Shown: one piece after another, positions 42,318 to 54,714 of the stretch
Layout of the letters: every line of letters begins with the position of its first letter
How positions within the stretch are numbered: the first letter of the stretch is position 1
NCBI RefSeq assembly: GCF_004295645.1
Contig: NZ_CP034752.1
Location: 3,100,001-3,164,000, forward strand
DNA from: Limnobaculum zhutongyuii
GTDB lineage: Bacteria > Pseudomonadota > Gammaproteobacteria > Enterobacterales > Enterobacteriaceae
Reading direction: 5' to 3'
Length of the DNA stretch: 64,000 bases
Position numbers and translations under genes: made by a program
Notes under the pieces: model-generated
What the model saw: the letters and a program-made list of their open reading frames with translations, nothing else
What the model was told of the DNA's origin: nothing
The model's database searches: none

Positions 42318-45300
42318 CTACTTCAACAACTGATGCATCTCCTGAACGGAAATCACTTTCTCCGTTGGATCCGCATTCATTGCCATCGTGGTAGCAAAAC
42401 CGCCGTTTAGCGTGGTGTCGTAGTGAACTTTATACTGAAGCGCACTGCGGCGAATCAACTTAGAGTCCTCAATGGCCTGACGCCCTTCGGTGGTGTTGAC
42501 GATGTAGTTATACTCGCCGTTTTTGATCCGGTCCTGAATGTGCGGACGGCCTTCGTGTACCTTATTCACCAGACGTGGATTAATACCTGCTTCGCCTAAC
42601 ACTACCGCAGTACCGTGAGTAGCATCTAAATCAAAGCCCTGCTTCAGCAGTTTGGCGGCTAAATCCACCACCCTGGCTTTATCGCCTTCACGTACAGATA
42701 ACAGTGCACGACCACGCGGGATCCGATTTGGACTGCTGCCCAACATCGCCTTAGCAAACGCTTCAGCAAAGCTGCGGCCAACGCCCATCACTTCACCGGT
42801 TGAACGCATTTCCGGCCCCAGAATCGGGTCTACTCCCGGGAATTTATTGAATGGCAACACCACTTCTTTTACCGAGTAGTAAGGTGGAATAACTTCTTTG
42901 GTGACACCTTGCTCCAACAGTGATTTACCCGCCATGACGCGTGCAGCAACTTTAGCCAGTGGTACGCCGGTTGCTTTGGAAACAAACGGGACGGTACGGG
43001 CAGCGCGAGGGTTAACTTCTATCAGATAAACATCGTTTCCTTTAACCGCAAACTGCACGTTCATTAAGCCACGAACACAGAGTTCAAATGCCAGTTTTTC
43101 AACCTGCCTGCGCATTTCATCCTGAATATCCTGACTTAAGGTGTAAGCCGGTAAAGAACAGGCAGAGTCACCGGAGTGAACACCCGCTTGTTCAATGTGC
43201 TCCATAATGCCGCCGATCAGTACACGCTCACCATCACAGATGGCATCAACGTCCACTTCAATGGCATCATCCAGGAAACGGTCCAGTAGCACTGGTGCAT
43301 CGTTAGAAACGCTAACGGCTGTCTGGAAGTAACGACGCAGATCGGTCTCGTCATAAACGATTTCCATTGCCCGTCCGCCCAGCACATAAGAAGGACGAAC
43401 CACCAGCGGATAACCGATACCAGCAGCCTTATCTACCGCCATTTCAATCGCTGATACCGTTGCGTTTGCCGGCTGTTTCAGGCCCAGACGATGAACCGCC
43501 TGCTGGAAGCGCTCACGGTCTTCTGCCCGGTCAATCGCGTCCGGAGAGGTGCCAATAATAGGGACACCGGCGGCTTCTAATGAACGCGCCAGTTTTAATG
43601 GAGTCTGCCCACCATACTGAACAATAACCCCGGCAGGTTGCTCTACGCGCACGATTTCCAGTACATCTTCCAGCGTAACCGGCTCGAAGTAGAGGCGATC
43701 CGAGGTGTCATAATCGGTTGAAACCGTTTCAGGGTTACAGTTAACCATGATGGTTTCATAACCGTCTTCCCGCAGCGCCAGCGAAGCATGAACACAGCAG
43801 TAGTCAAACTCAATTCCCTGCCCAATACGGTTAGGACCACCGCCCAGTACCATAATTTTTGGACGGTCATTGGTTGGATTAGCTTCACACTCATCTTCAT
43901 AAGTTGAGTACATATACGCAGTATCCGTAGCGAACTCAGCCGCACAGGTGTCAACCCGCTTATATACCGGATAAATGCCATGCTTATAACGCAGTTTACG
44001 TACTTCAGCTTCGGAGAAACCAACCAGCTTAGCCAGACGCGCATCGGCAAAACCTTTACGTTTCAGCAAGCGCATGAAGTCATAGTCCAGACCGTTAATG
44101 CCGCGTTCAGCCACCTGCTCTTCCAGACGAACCAGCTCTTCGATTTGTACCAGGAACCAGCGATCTATGTTAGTCAGGTTAAAGATACCGTCTACTGACA
44201 TACCGGCGCGGAATGCGTCAGCAACGTACCAGATACGCTCAGCACCGGCTTCTTTCAGTTCACGGCGAATTCGGGTTAGTGCTTCCGGATCGTCCAGACT
44301 CACTTTTGGATCAAATCCACTGGCGCCGACTTCCAGACCGCGTAATGCTTTTTGCAGTGATTCTTGCTGCGTACGACCAATGGCCATTACTTCCCCAACG
44401 GATTTCATTTGAGTAGTCAGACGGTCATTGGCACCGGCAAACTTCTCAAAGTTAAAGCGAGGAATTTTTGTCACAACATAGTCAATAGACGGTTCGAACG
44501 ATGCCGGGGTTCTGCCTCCGGTAATATCGTTCATCAGCTCATCGAGGGTGTAGCCAACTGCCAGCTTGGCAGCAATTTTAGCAATCGGAAAACCCGTTGC
44601 TTTAGAGGCCAGCGCGGAAGAGCGAGAAACCCGAGGGTTCATTTCGATAACAATCAGACGACCATTTTTAGGGTTCACGGAGAACTGCACGTTGGAACCA
44701 CCGGTTTCCACACCAATCTCACGCAGCACCGCCATCGAGGCGTTACGCATGATCTGGTACTCTTTATCGGTCAGCGTCTGTGCTGGTGCTACGGTAATCG
44801 AATCACCGGTGTGAATCCCCATGGCGTCAAAGTTTTCGATGGAGCAGACGATAATGCAGTTGTCATTTTTGTCCCGCACCACTTCCATCTCATACTCTTT
44901 CCAGCCAATCAGCGACTCATCAATCAGCAGCTCTTTGGTAGGAGAAAGGTCCAGACCGCGTTCGCAGATCTCTTCAAACTCTTCACGGTTATAGGCGATA
45001 CCACCACCGGTTCCCCCCATGGTGAATGACGGGCGGATAATACAAGGGAAGCCGACATCGGCAGCTACCGCATAGGCCTCTTCCATATTATGAGCGATGC
45101 CGGAACGCGCCGTATCAAGGCCAATCTTTTTCATCGCCTTATCAAAACGCTGGCGATCTTCTGCTTTATCAATGGCATCCGCAGTGGCACCAATCATGGT
45201 TACGCCAAATTCAGCCAGTACACCTTTACGCTCCAGTTCCAGCGCACAGTTAAGAGCGGTTTGTCCGCCCATGGTAGGCAGAACCGCATCCGGGCGCTCT

Positions 45301-45539
45301 TTTTCAATAATTTTGCGTACCACTTCCCACTGAATAGGCTCAATATAGGTTGCATCAGCCATTTCCGGGTCAGTCATGATGGTTGCCGGGTTGGAGTTCA
45401 CCAGAATAACCCGGTACCCCTCTTCACGCAGGGCTTTACAGGCCTGTGCTCCGGAGTAGTCAAACTCACAAGCCTGGCCGATAACAATTGGGCCGGCTCC
45501 AAGAATCAGGATACTTTTTATGTCAGTACGTTTTGGCAT
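42318..45539 (-). CDS. carB: Carbamoyl phosphate synthetase large subunit CarB
   Basis: Makes carbamoyl phosphate for pyrimidine and arginine synthesis from ammonia delivered by CarA, bicarbonate and two ATP. The 1073 residues equal the E. coli length. Two ATP-grasp halves are visible, each with its GAGP/GGGP nucleotide-binding start ([11 protein letters not shown] near residue 12; [17 protein letters not shown] near 562). An oligomerisation domain and a C-terminal allosteric domain for UMP and ornithine follow. It lies 17 bases after carA. Confidence 0.99.
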   Translation of the reverse strand: MPKRTDIKSILILGAGPIVIGQACEFDYSGAQACKALREEGYRVILVNSNPATIMTDPEMADATYIEPIQWEVVRKIIEKERPDAVLPTMGGQTALNCALELERKGVLAEFGVTMIGATADAIDKAEDRQRFDKAMKKIGLDTARSGIAHNMEEAYAVAADVGFPCIIRPSFTMGGTGGGIAYNREEFEEICERGLDLSPTKELLIDESLIGWKEYEMEVVRDKNDNCIIVCSIENFDAMGIHTGDSITVAPAQTLTDKEYQIMRNASMAVLREIGVETGGSNVQFSVNPKNGRLIVIEMNPRVSRSSALASKATGFPIAKIAAKLAVGYTLDELMNDITGGRTPASFEPSIDYVVTKIPRFNFEKFAGANDRLTTQMKSVGEVMAIGRTQQESLQKALRGLEVGASGFDPKVSLDDPEALTRIRRELKEAGAERIWYVADAFRAGMSVDGIFNLTNIDRWFLVQIEELVRLEEQVAERGINGLDYDFMRLLKRKGFADARLAKLVGFSEAEVRKLRYKHGIYPVYKRVDTCAAEFATDTAYMYSTYEDECEANPTNDRPKIMVLGGGPNRIGQGIEFDYCCVHASLALREDGYETIMVNCNPETVSTDYDTSDRLYFEPVTLEDVLEIVRVEQPAGVIVQYGGQTPLKLARSLEAAGVPIIGTSPDAIDRAEDRERFQQAVHRLGLKQPANATVSAIEMAVDKAAGIGYPLVVRPSYVLGGRAMEIVYDETDLRRYFQTAVSVSNDAPVLLDRFLDDAIEVDVDAICDGERVLIGGIMEHIEQAGVHSGDSACSLPAYTLSQDIQDEMRRQVEKLAFELCVRGLMNVQFAVKGNDVYLIEVNPRAARTVPFVSKATGVPLAKVAARVMAGKSLLEQGVTKEVIPPYYSVKEVVLPFNKFPGVDPILGPEMRSTGEVMGVGRSFAEAFAKAMLGSSPNRIPRGRALLSVREGDKARVVDLAAKLLKQGFDLDATHGTAVVLGEAGINPRLVNKVHEGRPHIQDRIKNGEYNYIVNTTEGRQAIEDSKLIRRSALQYKVHYDTTLNGGFATTMAMNADPTEKVISVQEMHQLLK

Positions 45540-45556
45540 GGTTCAAGGCTCCTGAT

Positions 45557-46705
45557 TTATTTAGCTGTAGAACGATAAGATTCAATCAGTTCGATGAAAT
45601 GGTCGAACAGTGGTGCAGCATCATGTGGACCCGGGCTGGCTTCCGGATGCCCCTGAAAACTAAACGCTGCTTTATCGGTACGATGAATACCCTGCAATGT
45701 GCCATCAAACAACGATTTATGGGTGATACGCAGATTTGATGGTAATGAGGTCTCATCTACCGCGAAACCATGGTTTTGTGCCGTGATCATGACGCTATTG
45801 GCATCGAGATCTTTCACCGGGTGGTTACCCCCGTGATGACCAAACTTCATCTTGATGGTTTGCGCGCCGGAAGCCAGAGCCAGTAGTTGATGCCCCAGAC
45901 AGATACCGAATACCGGAATATCCGTTTCCAGTAGTTGACGAATAGCTTTAATCGCATAATCACAGGGTGCCGGGTCTCCCGGTCCGTTTGATAAGAAAAC
46001 ACCATCCGGATTAAGTTTCAAAACGTCTTCTGCGGAAGTTTGTGCCGGAACCACCGTCAGACGGCAGCCGCGATCCACCAGCATTCTCAGGATGTTGCGT
46101 TTTACACCATAGTCATAAGCGACCACGTGGTAAGGCAATTCGCTATCACTTTTTATTGCCGGTAAATCATTTTCCAGCGTCCAACTGCCCTGAGCCCAGT
46201 TGTAGGACTCTTGAGTGGTCACTTCTTTAGCTAAATCCATGCCTTTCAGGCCTGGGAAGGCTCGCGCTTTCTCCAGAGCCAGTTGAGCATCCGGCTGGTC
46301 ACCAACAATAATGCAGCCGTTTTGGGCCCCTTTCTCTCTGAGCAAACGGGTCAGTTTACGAGTATCAATATCAGCGATAGCAACTATATTGTGGCGTTTC
46401 AGGTATTCTGACAGTCCTTCCTGATTGCGGTAGTTACTGGCAATCAGCGGCAAATCACGAATAATTAATCCCTGAGCATGAACCGATGTGGATTCTTCAT
46501 CTGAAGAGTTCGTGCCGACATTTCCAATATGGGGATAAGTAAGAGTAACAATTTGGCGGGAATAAGATGGGTCAGTAAGGATTTCTTGATAGCCTGTCAT
46601 TGAGGTATTAAAAACCACTTCCCCAATTGCCATCCCTTTAGCCCCGATGGCCCGACCATGAAATTGGGTTCCGTCTTCGAGAACCAGTAGCGCTGTCTTA
46701 CTCAA
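45557..46705 (-). CDS. carA: Carbamoyl phosphate synthetase small subunit CarA
   Basis: Glutamine amidotransferase subunit that supplies ammonia to CarB. The 382 residues start at a TTG codon, as carA does in E. coli, and contain the triad region with the nucleophile Cys in [15 protein letters not shown] and the His/Glu in [14 protein letters not shown]. The upstream region carries an ArgR-type site. carB follows 17 bases later. Confidence 0.98.
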   Translation of the reverse strand: MSKTALLVLEDGTQFHGRAIGAKGMAIGEVVFNTSMTGYQEILTDPSYSRQIVTLTYPHIGNVGTNSSDEESTSVHAQGLIIRDLPLIASNYRNQEGLSEYLKRHNIVAIADIDTRKLTRLLREKGAQNGCIIVGDQPDAQLALEKARAFPGLKGMDLAKEVTTQESYNWAQGSWTLENDLPAIKSDSELPYHVVAYDYGVKRNILRMLVDRGCRLTVVPAQTSAEDVLKLNPDGVFLSNGPGDPAPCDYAIKAIRQLLETDIPVFGICLGHQLLALASGAQTIKMKFGHHGGNHPVKDLDANSVMITAQNHGFAVDETSLPSNLRITHKSLFDGTLQGIHRTDKAAFSFQGHPEASPGPHDAAPLFDHFIELIESYRSTAK

Positions 46706-46735
46706 AACACCCTCCTAGAATAAACAGTCACAAAA

Positions 46736-46753
46736 TATGCATATTAATTCACA
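46736..46753 (-). promoter_or_regulatory. ArgR box at the carAB promoter
   Basis: On the minus strand TGTGAATTAATATGCATA fits the ARG-box consensus (TGAAT-N4-ATTCA type) and is nearly the same as the operator at the E. coli carA P2 promoter. A weaker second half (TGACTGTTTATTCT) follows toward carA, as expected for paired boxes. Confidence 0.65.
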
Positions 46754-47261
46754 ACTATACCTTTTTCAAAGGCACAAAAAAAGCCTTACTGGCAGATTTT
46801 GGGCAAATTGGGCGCATTCTAATGATCGAACCGTCTCTTGTCTACCGAAACACACATTTTTTGTTATATTTTTAGCACTTCAACATAAAAATTGAGATGT
46901 AATGGCAATAAACATCAATAAACCATGCTTAGAAAACGATTGCTAAAGCACATGATAGAATAAATCGATATTTGAATACAAAAAAGAAAAATACGGATGA
47001 AAAAATGAGACTTGAGGATAAAAAAATAGAGTTAATAATATAAAATATAATCAATTAGTGAAAAATAGGTCAAAACCAAATAAATACAATAATTACCAAT
47101 TAACCAATTAACCAATTAACCAATTAACCAATTAACCAATTAACCAATTAACCAATTAACCAATTAACCAATTAACCAATTGAATATAAATGAATTTAAA
47201 AATAAAAATCGAGATCAATATGAAAATTTAAGTCAATTAATCTCGATATAAATATATAAAA
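46754..47261. other. AT-rich intergenic region between carA and dapB
   Basis: This stretch of about 500 bases is very AT-rich and has no supported gene. It includes the distal part of the carAB control region near 46754-46900 and the 8-bp tandem repeat at 47098-47181. The dapB stop is at 47262; no GC-rich terminator is evident after it. Confidence 0.6.
47098..47181 (+). repeat. Tandem repeat of AATTAACC, ten perfect copies
   Basis: Ten uninterrupted copies of the 8-base unit AATTAACC run from 47098 to 47177, followed by a partial AATT and preceded by a one-base-shorter unit (AATTACC). There are no differences between the full copies, which points to recent slippage. It lies downstream of dapB and upstream of carA, outside any coding sequence. 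Confidence 0.98.
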
Positions 47262-48113
<852 letters not shown>

Positions 48114-48219
48114 TTAACTACCAGATTAACGTTCACCCTGAACGGTGACAAATAAATTTACTAATTATGCCGGACTAATTAAAAGCTAAGCTTATATTGA
48201 TGAAATACAAAACGATGAA

Positions 48220-48250
48220 AATAAAAACGGGCTGAATATATCAGCCCGCA
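48220..48250 (-). terminator. Terminator of the ribF-ileS-lspA-ispH operon
   Basis: An 8-bp GC-rich stem (48228-48235 with 48241-48248) is followed on the minus strand by five T residues, about 30 bases past the ispH stop. Confidence 0.9.
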
Positions 48251-48280
48251 AATATTTTGCTCAAAAATAGCTATTCAGGT

Positions 48281-49225
48281 TTAATCCACCTGCTTAACTC
48301 TTAGCTCTTTTGGCACTTCAAATACAATACTCTCTTCACGCCCTTCCATTTCTACCGCAGGTTCGCCACCCAGAGAGCGCAAGCGAGTGATCACTGCCTG
48401 AACCAAAACGTCGGGAGCAGAAGCGCCAGCCGTTACACCAACAGAACTCAAATTCTTCAGCCACTCTTCCTGAATATCTTCTGCGGTATCAATCAGATAG
48501 GCGGGTTTACCAATTCGTTGCGCCAGTTCAGCTAAACGGTTTGAGTTAGACGAGTTTTTCGAACCAACCACCAATACCATATCTGACTGCAGCGCTAAAT
48601 TGCGTACTGCCTCCTGACGATTGGTAGTGGCATAACAGATATCATCTTTACGCGGACCGATAATATCCGGGAAACGCTCACGCAGTGCATCAATCACATC
48701 GGAAGTATCATCAACAGATAGCGTAGTTTGCGTCATAAAACAGAGGTTCTTCTCATTTTTGACTTTTAACTGCCACACATCTTCCGGTGACTCCACCAGA
48801 TACATGCCGCCTTCCTGATTGCTGTACTGCCCCATGGTGCCTTCCACTTCAGGATGCCCGGCATGACCAATCAGAATGGCTTCACGGCCTTTACGGCTGG
48901 CACGAGCCACTTCCATATGAACTTTAGTTACCAGCGGGCAAGTAGCGTCGAAAACCGTTAAATCGCGGGATTTAGCCTCCGCACGAACCGCCTGAGATAC
49001 GCCATGTGCAGAAAAAATCAAAATCGCACCATCGGGAACTTCATTAAGCTGTTCAATAAATACCGCTCCGCGATCGCGCAGGCTGTCGACAACATAACGG
49101 TTATGCACCACTTCATGGCGTACATAAATTGGGGCGCCATAAATCTCCAGCGCACGTTCAACAATACTGATAGCCCGGTCGACTCCTGCACAGAAACCTC
49201 GCGGATTGGCTAACAATATCTGCAT
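48281..49225 (-). CDS. ispH: 4-hydroxy-3-methylbut-2-enyl diphosphate reductase IspH
   Basis: Last enzyme of the MEP isoprenoid pathway, forming IPP and DMAPP with a [4Fe-4S] cluster. The 314 residues show the three cysteine ligands in [12 protein letters not shown] (Cys12), [12 protein letters not shown] and [18 protein letters not shown] [10 protein letters not shown]. In E. coli fkpB lies between lspA and ispH; here only 86 bases separate them and fkpB is missing. Confidence 0.98.
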   Translation of the reverse strand: MQILLANPRGFCAGVDRAISIVERALEIYGAPIYVRHEVVHNRYVVDSLRDRGAVFIEQLNEVPDGAILIFSAHGVSQAVRAEAKSRDLTVFDATCPLVTKVHMEVARASRKGREAILIGHAGHPEVEGTMGQYSNQEGGMYLVESPEDVWQLKVKNEKNLCFMTQTTLSVDDTSDVIDALRERFPDIIGPRKDDICYATTNRQEAVRNLALQSDMVLVVGSKNSSNSNRLAELAQRIGKPAYLIDTAEDIQEEWLKNLSSVGVTAGASAPDVLVQAVITRLRSLGGEPAVEMEGREESIVFEVPKELRVKQVD

Positions 49226-49247
49226 TTTTACTCTCCAAATATATATA

Positions 49248-49281
49248 CGGTGTAGTCAGCAACCATGCTGGCTACACCGTT
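49248..49281 (-). other. Hairpin between lspA and ispH
   Basis: An imperfect inverted repeat of about 15 bp (ACGGTGTAG, then CAGCA, with the complementary TGCTG and CTACACCGT) fills most of the gap upstream of the ispH ribosome binding site. No T run follows directly. It may tune readthrough or RNA stability; the role is unknown. Confidence 0.55.
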
Positions 49282-49311
49282 AATAAAACCGTTACATCAC
49301 TGTGACTTGCA

Positions 49312-49800
49312 TTACGCTGGCTTTTTCTCTTTTTTAGAGAAAATAAACCCTTCCAGTACCACCATCACTGCCCCGATGCATATCGCACAGTCAGCAACGT
49401 TGAAAGTTGGGTAGTGCCAGTCGCCAATGAAAAAATCAAAAAAGTCGACGACAAAACCATGGTACAGACGATCGAACAGATTGCCCAATGCCCCACCGAT
49501 AATCAATGCGAAAGCAATGTTGCTCCACTTAGCCGTTGCCGCTGTACGATACATCATCACCATTAATACGATGGTAATCGTTATCGCTACCGCAGCCAAC
49601 GCCCAACGCTGTCCCATAAAGGAGCTAAACGCAGCGCCATAATTTCTCGCATAGTAGAAATTAAAGAACGGTAACCAATCCACCGATTCGCCCAGGCGGA
49701 AATTCCTTACCACCCAAAACTTACTGGCCAGATCGACAATCAAAACGGCAACCGCCAGCCATAGCCAGCGGAGTCCGGTAGAACCAATAGATTTACTCAT
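49312..49800 (-). CDS. lspA: Lipoprotein signal peptidase LspA
   Basis: Inner-membrane aspartyl protease that removes the signal peptide of diacylated prolipoproteins. The 162 residues have four transmembrane segments and the family motifs around the two catalytic aspartates: [10 protein letters not shown] and VVDFFDF...FNVADCAI. It overlaps the ileS stop codon by one base (ATGA), so the two are coupled. Confidence 0.97.
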   Translation of the reverse strand: MSKSIGSTGLRWLWLAVAVLIVDLASKFWVVRNFRLGESVDWLPFFNFYYARNYGAAFSSFMGQRWALAAVAITITIVLMVMMYRTAATAKWSNIAFALIIGGALGNLFDRLYHGFVVDFFDFFIGDWHYPTFNVADCAICIGAVMVVLEGFIFSKKEKKPA

Positions 49801-52616
49801 CAGGCGAACTTACGCTCTTCACCATTGCCAGCAACGTTAGTTACACAGCGACCACAAAGATCCGGATGTTCTGCATTTTGCCCCACATCCAGCGTATAGT
49901 GCCAGCAACGAGGACATTTAGTGCCCTGAGCTTTAGCCAGCCCAACTTTCAAACCTTTCATCATTTCGCTTTGCTGCGCGTCTGCGGTTGCCTGAGCAAT
50001 AGGTTCAACTTTCGCACCCGAAGTCAGCAACACAAAACGCAGCTCATTTTTCAGCGCATTCAGCTTATCTGCCAGCTCTGAGTCGGCGAATAAAGTAACC
50101 GATGCTTCAAGGGAGCCACCTAACTGCTTATCGTTACGCGCCTGCTCCAGCACCTTATTCACTTCACCACGGACTTTCAGCAATTCTTCCCAATAGCTGT
50201 CATTCATACTTTCGCCATCGGCCAGACCGAATAATCCCTGATACCACTCACCGGTAAACACAAACTTCTCACGTTCCCCCGGCAGGTAGTTCCAGATTTC
50301 GTCAGCGGTAAATGACATAACCGGTGCCATCCAGCGTACCAATGCTTCGGCGATATGATACAGCGCAGTCTGGCAGCTACGACGCGCCAGGCTATCGCCT
50401 TTTGCGGTGTACTGACGATCTTTGATGATATCCAGATAGAACGAGCCCATCTCAACGGAACAGAACTGCATCAGACGCTGAATAACTACATGGAAGTCGT
50501 AGTTATCATAGCTGGCAGCGATTTCATTTTGCGCCGCCAGAGCACGACCCACGGCCCAGCGATCCAGAACCACCATCTCTTCTGGCTTCACCATATCTTT
50601 TGCCGGATCAAAACCATTCAGGTTAGCCAGCAGGAAACGTGCAGTGTTACGAATACGACGATAAGCGTCCGCTGAACGTTTTAAGATCTCATCGGATACC
50701 GCAATTTCTCCGGTGTAATCCGTTGAGGCTACCCATAAACGCAGGATGTCGCCACCCAGTTTATTCATTACGTCCTGTGGGCTAATGGTGTTACCGATAG
50801 ATTTCGACATCTTACGACCCTGACCATCCACGGTGAAACCATGAGTCAGAACCTGACGATAAGGTGCTTTACCTTTCATTGCGGTGGAAATCATCAGGGA
50901 AGACATAAACCAACCGCGATGCTGGTCAGAACCTTCCAGATACATATCCGCACTGTGTCCGTGGAACTCTGGACGCACATCAACGACGGAGGAGTGAGTC
51001 GAACCCGAGTCAAACCAAACGTCCAGTGTATCCGGCACTTTCACATAATTTTCGGTGTCTTCACCTAATACATCTTTAGGATCCAGATCCCACCATGCCT
51101 GAATACCATGCTGTTCAACGCGCTGAGCTACCTGCTCCATGATTTCTAATGCACGCGGATGCAGTTCATCAGTATCTTTGTGAACGAACAAAGACATAGG
51201 CATACCCCAGGTACGCTGACGCGAGATACACCAGTCCGGACGATTTGCTACCATGTTTTCGATACGCGCCTGACCCCAGTCAGGGATCCAGCGAACGCTT
51301 TTGATCTCTTCCAGCGACTGCTTACGTAATCCATTTTGTTCCATGCTGATAAACCACTGAGGAGTTGCACGGAAAATAATAGGGGACTTATGACGCCAGC
51401 AGCATGGATAGCTATGCAGTACTTTTTCAACGTGTAATAAAGCGCCATGCTCATGCAGCATTTCAACAATCACGTCGTTAGCTTTAAATACGTTTAATCC
51501 ATCAAGGCCAGCACCAGTTCCTGGTAGATAGCAACCATCCGGACCAACCGGGTTAGCCACTTCTAACTGATACTTTTGACCAATCACATAGTCATCAGGA
51601 CCGTGACCCGGCGCAGTATGTACCGCACCAGTACCCGCATCCAGCGTCACATGTTCACCCAGAACAACCGGTACATCAAAGTTCAGGAATGGGTGTTTAA
51701 AGCGCATCAGTTCTAAATCTGCACCTTTTGCACTGCCCAGAACTTTCCAGCTATCAATGCCAGCGCGCTTCATCACGCTTTCAACCAAATCGGCGGCCAG
51801 AATCAGGTTGTCACTTCCAGCCTGAACTAACTGATATTCAAACTCAGGATGCAGAGAAATGGCGCGGTTGGCTGGTAAAGTCCATGGGGTCGTGGTCCAG
51901 ATAACGGCATAAACTGAACCATTCACCTGACTTACACCAAACTGAGCGGCGACTGCTGCTGAGTCAACGGCTGCAAAACGCACATCAATAGAAGGAGAGG
52001 TTTTGTCGTAATATTCAACTTCTGCTTCAGCCAAAGATGAACGACAATCAATACACCAGTGCACAGGCTTAGCGCCTTTATGCAGGTGGCCATTACCGAT
52101 GATTTTTGACAGAGAACGGATGATGTTGGCTTCAGTCTTATATTCCATAGTCAGGTATGGATGATCCCAGTCACCCAGCACACCTAAACGGATAAAATCT
52201 TTTTTCTGGCCTTCAACCTGCTCCGCCGCATAGTCACGACAAGCTTTACGGAATTCCGCAGCGCTGATTTTCTCACCTGGTTTACCCACCAATTGTTCTA
52301 CTTTTAGCTCAATAGGCAACCCATGGCAGTCCCAGCCCGGAACATAGGGCGCATCGTATCCGGACATGCTTTTTGACTTGATAATAATGTCTTTGAGAAT
52401 TTTATTTACCGCATGACCAATATGAAGGCTGCCGTTTGCATAAGGAGGGCCATCGTGAAGAATAAAGGTTTTCTTCCCTTTTTTAGCCTGGCGAATCGCA
52501 CCATAAAGGTCAGATTCATACCAATGTTTTAGCATATCCGGTTCGCGCTTGGCTAAATCGCCGCGCATTGGAAAACCGGTTTCCGGCAAATTCAACGTGT
52601 TCTTATAGTCAGTCAT
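49800..52616 (-). CDS. ileS: Isoleucyl-tRNA synthetase IleS
   Basis: Class I aminoacyl-tRNA synthetase with editing domain. The 938 residues equal the E. coli length. The HIGH-type motif is GSLHIGHA (about 63-70), the KMSKS motif is [10 protein letters not shown] (about 600), and the C-terminal zinc finger has CPRCWHY and CGRCVTN. Preceded by ribF (34-base gap) and followed by lspA, the standard operon. Confidence 0.99.
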   Translation of the reverse strand: MTDYKNTLNLPETGFPMRGDLAKREPDMLKHWYESDLYGAIRQAKKGKKTFILHDGPPYANGSLHIGHAVNKILKDIIIKSKSMSGYDAPYVPGWDCHGLPIELKVEQLVGKPGEKISAAEFRKACRDYAAEQVEGQKKDFIRLGVLGDWDHPYLTMEYKTEANIIRSLSKIIGNGHLHKGAKPVHWCIDCRSSLAEAEVEYYDKTSPSIDVRFAAVDSAAVAAQFGVSQVNGSVYAVIWTTTPWTLPANRAISLHPEFEYQLVQAGSDNLILAADLVESVMKRAGIDSWKVLGSAKGADLELMRFKHPFLNFDVPVVLGEHVTLDAGTGAVHTAPGHGPDDYVIGQKYQLEVANPVGPDGCYLPGTGAGLDGLNVFKANDVIVEMLHEHGALLHVEKVLHSYPCCWRHKSPIIFRATPQWFISMEQNGLRKQSLEEIKSVRWIPDWGQARIENMVANRPDWCISRQRTWGMPMSLFVHKDTDELHPRALEIMEQVAQRVEQHGIQAWWDLDPKDVLGEDTENYVKVPDTLDVWFDSGSTHSSVVDVRPEFHGHSADMYLEGSDQHRGWFMSSLMISTAMKGKAPYRQVLTHGFTVDGQGRKMSKSIGNTISPQDVMNKLGGDILRLWVASTDYTGEIAVSDEILKRSADAYRRIRNTARFLLANLNGFDPAKDMVKPEEMVVLDRWAVGRALAAQNEIAASYDNYDFHVVIQRLMQFCSVEMGSFYLDIIKDRQYTAKGDSLARRSCQTALYHIAEALVRWMAPVMSFTADEIWNYLPGEREKFVFTGEWYQGLFGLADGESMNDSYWEELLKVRGEVNKVLEQARNDKQLGGSLEASVTLFADSELADKLNALKNELRFVLLTSGAKVEPIAQATADAQQSEMMKGLKVGLAKAQGTKCPRCWHYTLDVGQNAEHPDLCGRCVTNVAGNGEERKFA

Positions 52617-52650
52617 TCGATTCTCGGTTCCCTATCTCTCGGCTAGATAT

Positions 52651-53589
52651 TTAAGTCCGTACCGCTTGCCCAAAATATTCACGGGCGGTCACGACATCAT
52701 TTTCAATCTGCTGTTTTAAAGCATCCAGCGAAGCAAAACGCTGCTCGCTGCGTAATTTTTCTCTGATTATTACATCAATATGGCGACCATACAGATCCAT
52801 ATCAACATCTAATAAATGTACTTCAAGCTGTTGGCGTACACCGGAAACCGTAGGTCGGGTGCCAATATTGGCAACGCCGGGTAATGGCTTATCGGCCAGC
52901 CCCTGAACTTCTACGGCATACACACCTTTAATTGGCGCTACCAGTCGCTTCATGGGGAGATTCGCCGTAGGAAAACCGATAGTTCTCCCCAACTCATCAC
53001 CATGGACGACCCTTCCACACATGCTGTATGGCCGACCAAGTAAAGATTCCGCCAGTGCCAGATTATCGTCTCTCAATGCCTGACGAATGATGGTACTACT
53101 GATTCGTGTACCCGACTCGCAAAAACTTTCGCTATCGGCGACAGAAAAACCAAAGGTTTCTCCGGCAGTTTTCAGCAAAGAGAAGTCTCCCTGCCGCTTC
53201 GCCCCAAAGCGAAAATCATCGCCAACCATTAAAAACTTAACACCCAACAAATCTACCAGCAATTGAGAAATAAATTGTTCTGCGCTGTTGGCTGCAAAAA
53301 CAGCATCAAACTTCACGCACAGCAGATAATCGATACCAACCTGCGCCAGATACTTACACTTATCACGCAGGCGCGTCAGCCTTGCGGGTGCCTGCTGCGG
53401 GGCAAATAACTCTAACGGCTGGGGTTCAAAGATCATCACCATGGTAGGCAGGCCCAGGCGCTTCCCTTCTCGTTTTAACTGACGTAATAACGCCTGATGA
53501 CCCAGGTGAACGCCGTCAAAATTACCAATCGTCAAAACACACCCGTGGTGGCGAGGTCGGATATTGTGTATACCGCGAATCAGCTCCAT
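52651..53589 (-). CDS. ribF: Bifunctional riboflavin kinase/FAD synthetase RibF
   Basis: Converts riboflavin to FMN and FMN to FAD. The 312 residues contain the N-terminal nucleotidyltransferase motif TIGNFDGVHLGHQALL (about 21-36) and the C-terminal kinase signature GRTIGFPTANL. First gene of the ribF-ileS-lspA-ispH operon and divergent from rpsT. Confidence 0.98.
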   Translation of the reverse strand: MELIRGIHNIRPRHHGCVLTIGNFDGVHLGHQALLRQLKREGKRLGLPTMVMIFEPQPLELFAPQQAPARLTRLRDKCKYLAQVGIDYLLCVKFDAVFAANSAEQFISQLLVDLLGVKFLMVGDDFRFGAKRQGDFSLLKTAGETFGFSVADSESFCESGTRISSTIIRQALRDDNLALAESLLGRPYSMCGRVVHGDELGRTIGFPTANLPMKRLVAPIKGVYAVEVQGLADKPLPGVANIGTRPTVSGVRQQLEVHLLDVDMDLYGRHIDVIIREKLRSEQRFASLDALKQQIENDVVTAREYFGQAVRT

Positions 53590-53961
53590 AATCAGTTTTG
53601 GGCTCTGTACAGTTGGAAACCATCGATTATAGCAATAGCCGCGCCTAAGGTTAACCCGCGATTACGCGATAAACGAAAATCTTCTGTGGTTTATGGTCTC
53701 AGGCCGTTAATCTACCGATAAATATACAGTAATGCTTATATCTTCAACATCTACATAAAGAAAACGCGTTAATTACTGTATTCTGTTGTACAAAGCTGTT
53801 AGAATTCTGCGCCATCGATAACCGCGGTGTCGCCCCTTCTTTTTTAGTAAAAAGAGAAAATGGCGGCGCTAATTTGCACAAATCCGTTGACAAAAGAAGG
53901 TCGAAAGGGCATATTCCTTCGCCTTTAGAATGTCCTCAAGAAACTATTTGGGAGTTGGACC
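53590..53961. other. Divergent promoter region ribF/rpsT
   Basis: 372 bases between the divergent ribF and rpsT genes. It must hold promoters for both. No small gene is supported; the 53497-53721 reading frame overlaps ribF in antisense and is rejected. Confidence 0.6.
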
Positions 53962-54222
53962 TTGGCTAATATCAAATCAGCTAAGAAACGCGCCATCCAA
54001 TCTGAGAAGCGCCGCAAGCATAACGCTAGCCGTCGCTCCATGATGCGTACTTTCATCAAGAAAGTACAAATGGCGATTACAGCAGGTGACAAAGCTGCTG
54101 CTCAGGCAGCATTTAATGACATGCAACCAATTGTTGACCGTCAGGCAGCAAAAGGCTTAATTCATAAGAATAAAGCTGCACGTCATAAGTCAAACCTGAC
54201 TGCACAAATCAACGCTATGTAA
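53962..54222 (+). CDS. rpsT: 30S ribosomal protein S20
   Basis: Primary-binding small-subunit protein of 86 residues, highly basic ([20 protein letters not shown] near the N-terminus). It uses a TTG start codon, as in E. coli, where the UUG is part of S20 autoregulation. A strong terminator follows 19 bases after the stop. Confidence 0.98.
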   Translation: MANIKSAKKRAIQSEKRRKHNASRRSMMRTFIKKVQMAITAGDKAAAQAAFNDMQPIVDRQAAKGLIHKNKAARHKSNLTAQINAM

Positions 54223-54241
54223 TTAATGTTGAGCGTTTCTT

Positions 54242-54270
54242 AAAAAAACCGGCGATGCCGGTTTTTTTAT
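54242..54270 (+). terminator. rpsT terminator
   Basis: Stem of 12 bp including CCGGC/GCCGG, three-base loop, followed by seven T residues; a classic Rho-independent terminator that also reads on the minus strand. Confidence 0.95.
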
Positions 54271-54315
54271 GTCTGCAATTTAACAATGTTCAGAAAAATC
54301 GCTTCAACCTGAAAA

Positions 54316-54642
54316 TCAAACCTCGGGTGATGAACTCCACTGCTTCTTTATTTCTATATTGCTACCATTGCTTAGCGTAACAGTAATATCCACCCGATCG
54401 CCCTGAGAAACATTGAACTTCATTTGTCCTAATGCATGCTCTTGTTTGGCTTTCAGAGAGATATGGTTTTGTTGCAGGCTTCGACTCTCTCCCTGACTGC
54501 CTTTACGTTTAACCTCTATTGAGATAGTGCATTCACAGCTACTATCGAGGTTTACCATGGGAGTAACAGTGTAGTAACGGGCATCCTGCTGCATACTAAA
54601 CCAGAGCTGGTTACTGAGGGCGGCAGCGAGTAAAAAAGACAT
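54316..54642 (-). CDS. csgC: Curli assembly protein CsgC
   Basis: Periplasmic immunoglobulin-like protein that blocks premature amyloid formation by CsgA. The 108-residue precursor has a short signal peptide and the family's CxC motif (SSCECTISI). The alignment to E. coli CsgC covers the whole length (NQLWFSMQQDARYYTVTP at the N-terminal side). Third gene of csgBAC; a terminator-like hairpin separates it from csgA. Confidence 0.92.
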   Translation of the reverse strand: MSFLLAAALSNQLWFSMQQDARYYTVTPMVNLDSSCECTISIEVKRKGSQGESRSLQQNHISLKAKQEHALGQMKFNVSQGDRVDITVTLSNGSNIEIKKQWSSSPEV

Positions 54643-54669
54643 AAGAACTCCTCAGGAAAAACCAAAAAA

Positions 54670-54698
54670 CAAAACAGGGCAAATAGCCCTGTTTTTAC
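54670..54698 (-). terminator. Hairpin terminator between csgA and csgC
   Basis: AAACAGGGC (54672-54680) pairs with GCCCTGTTT (54686-54694), with T-rich sequence after it on the minus strand. It should stop most csgBA transcripts, so csgC would be made at a lower level. Confidence 0.85.
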
Positions 54699-54714
54699 AT
54701 AGAAAGAACTGAAA

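Noticed and set aside
44364..45029. 221-residue open frame on the plus strand within carB
   Set aside because: It lies entirely antisense to the highly conserved carB and has no ribosome binding site or recognisable domain; carB codon structure explains the openness.
47098..47181. Possible CRISPR array
   Set aside because: The repeats are contiguous 8-base units with no spacers; it is a simple tandem repeat.
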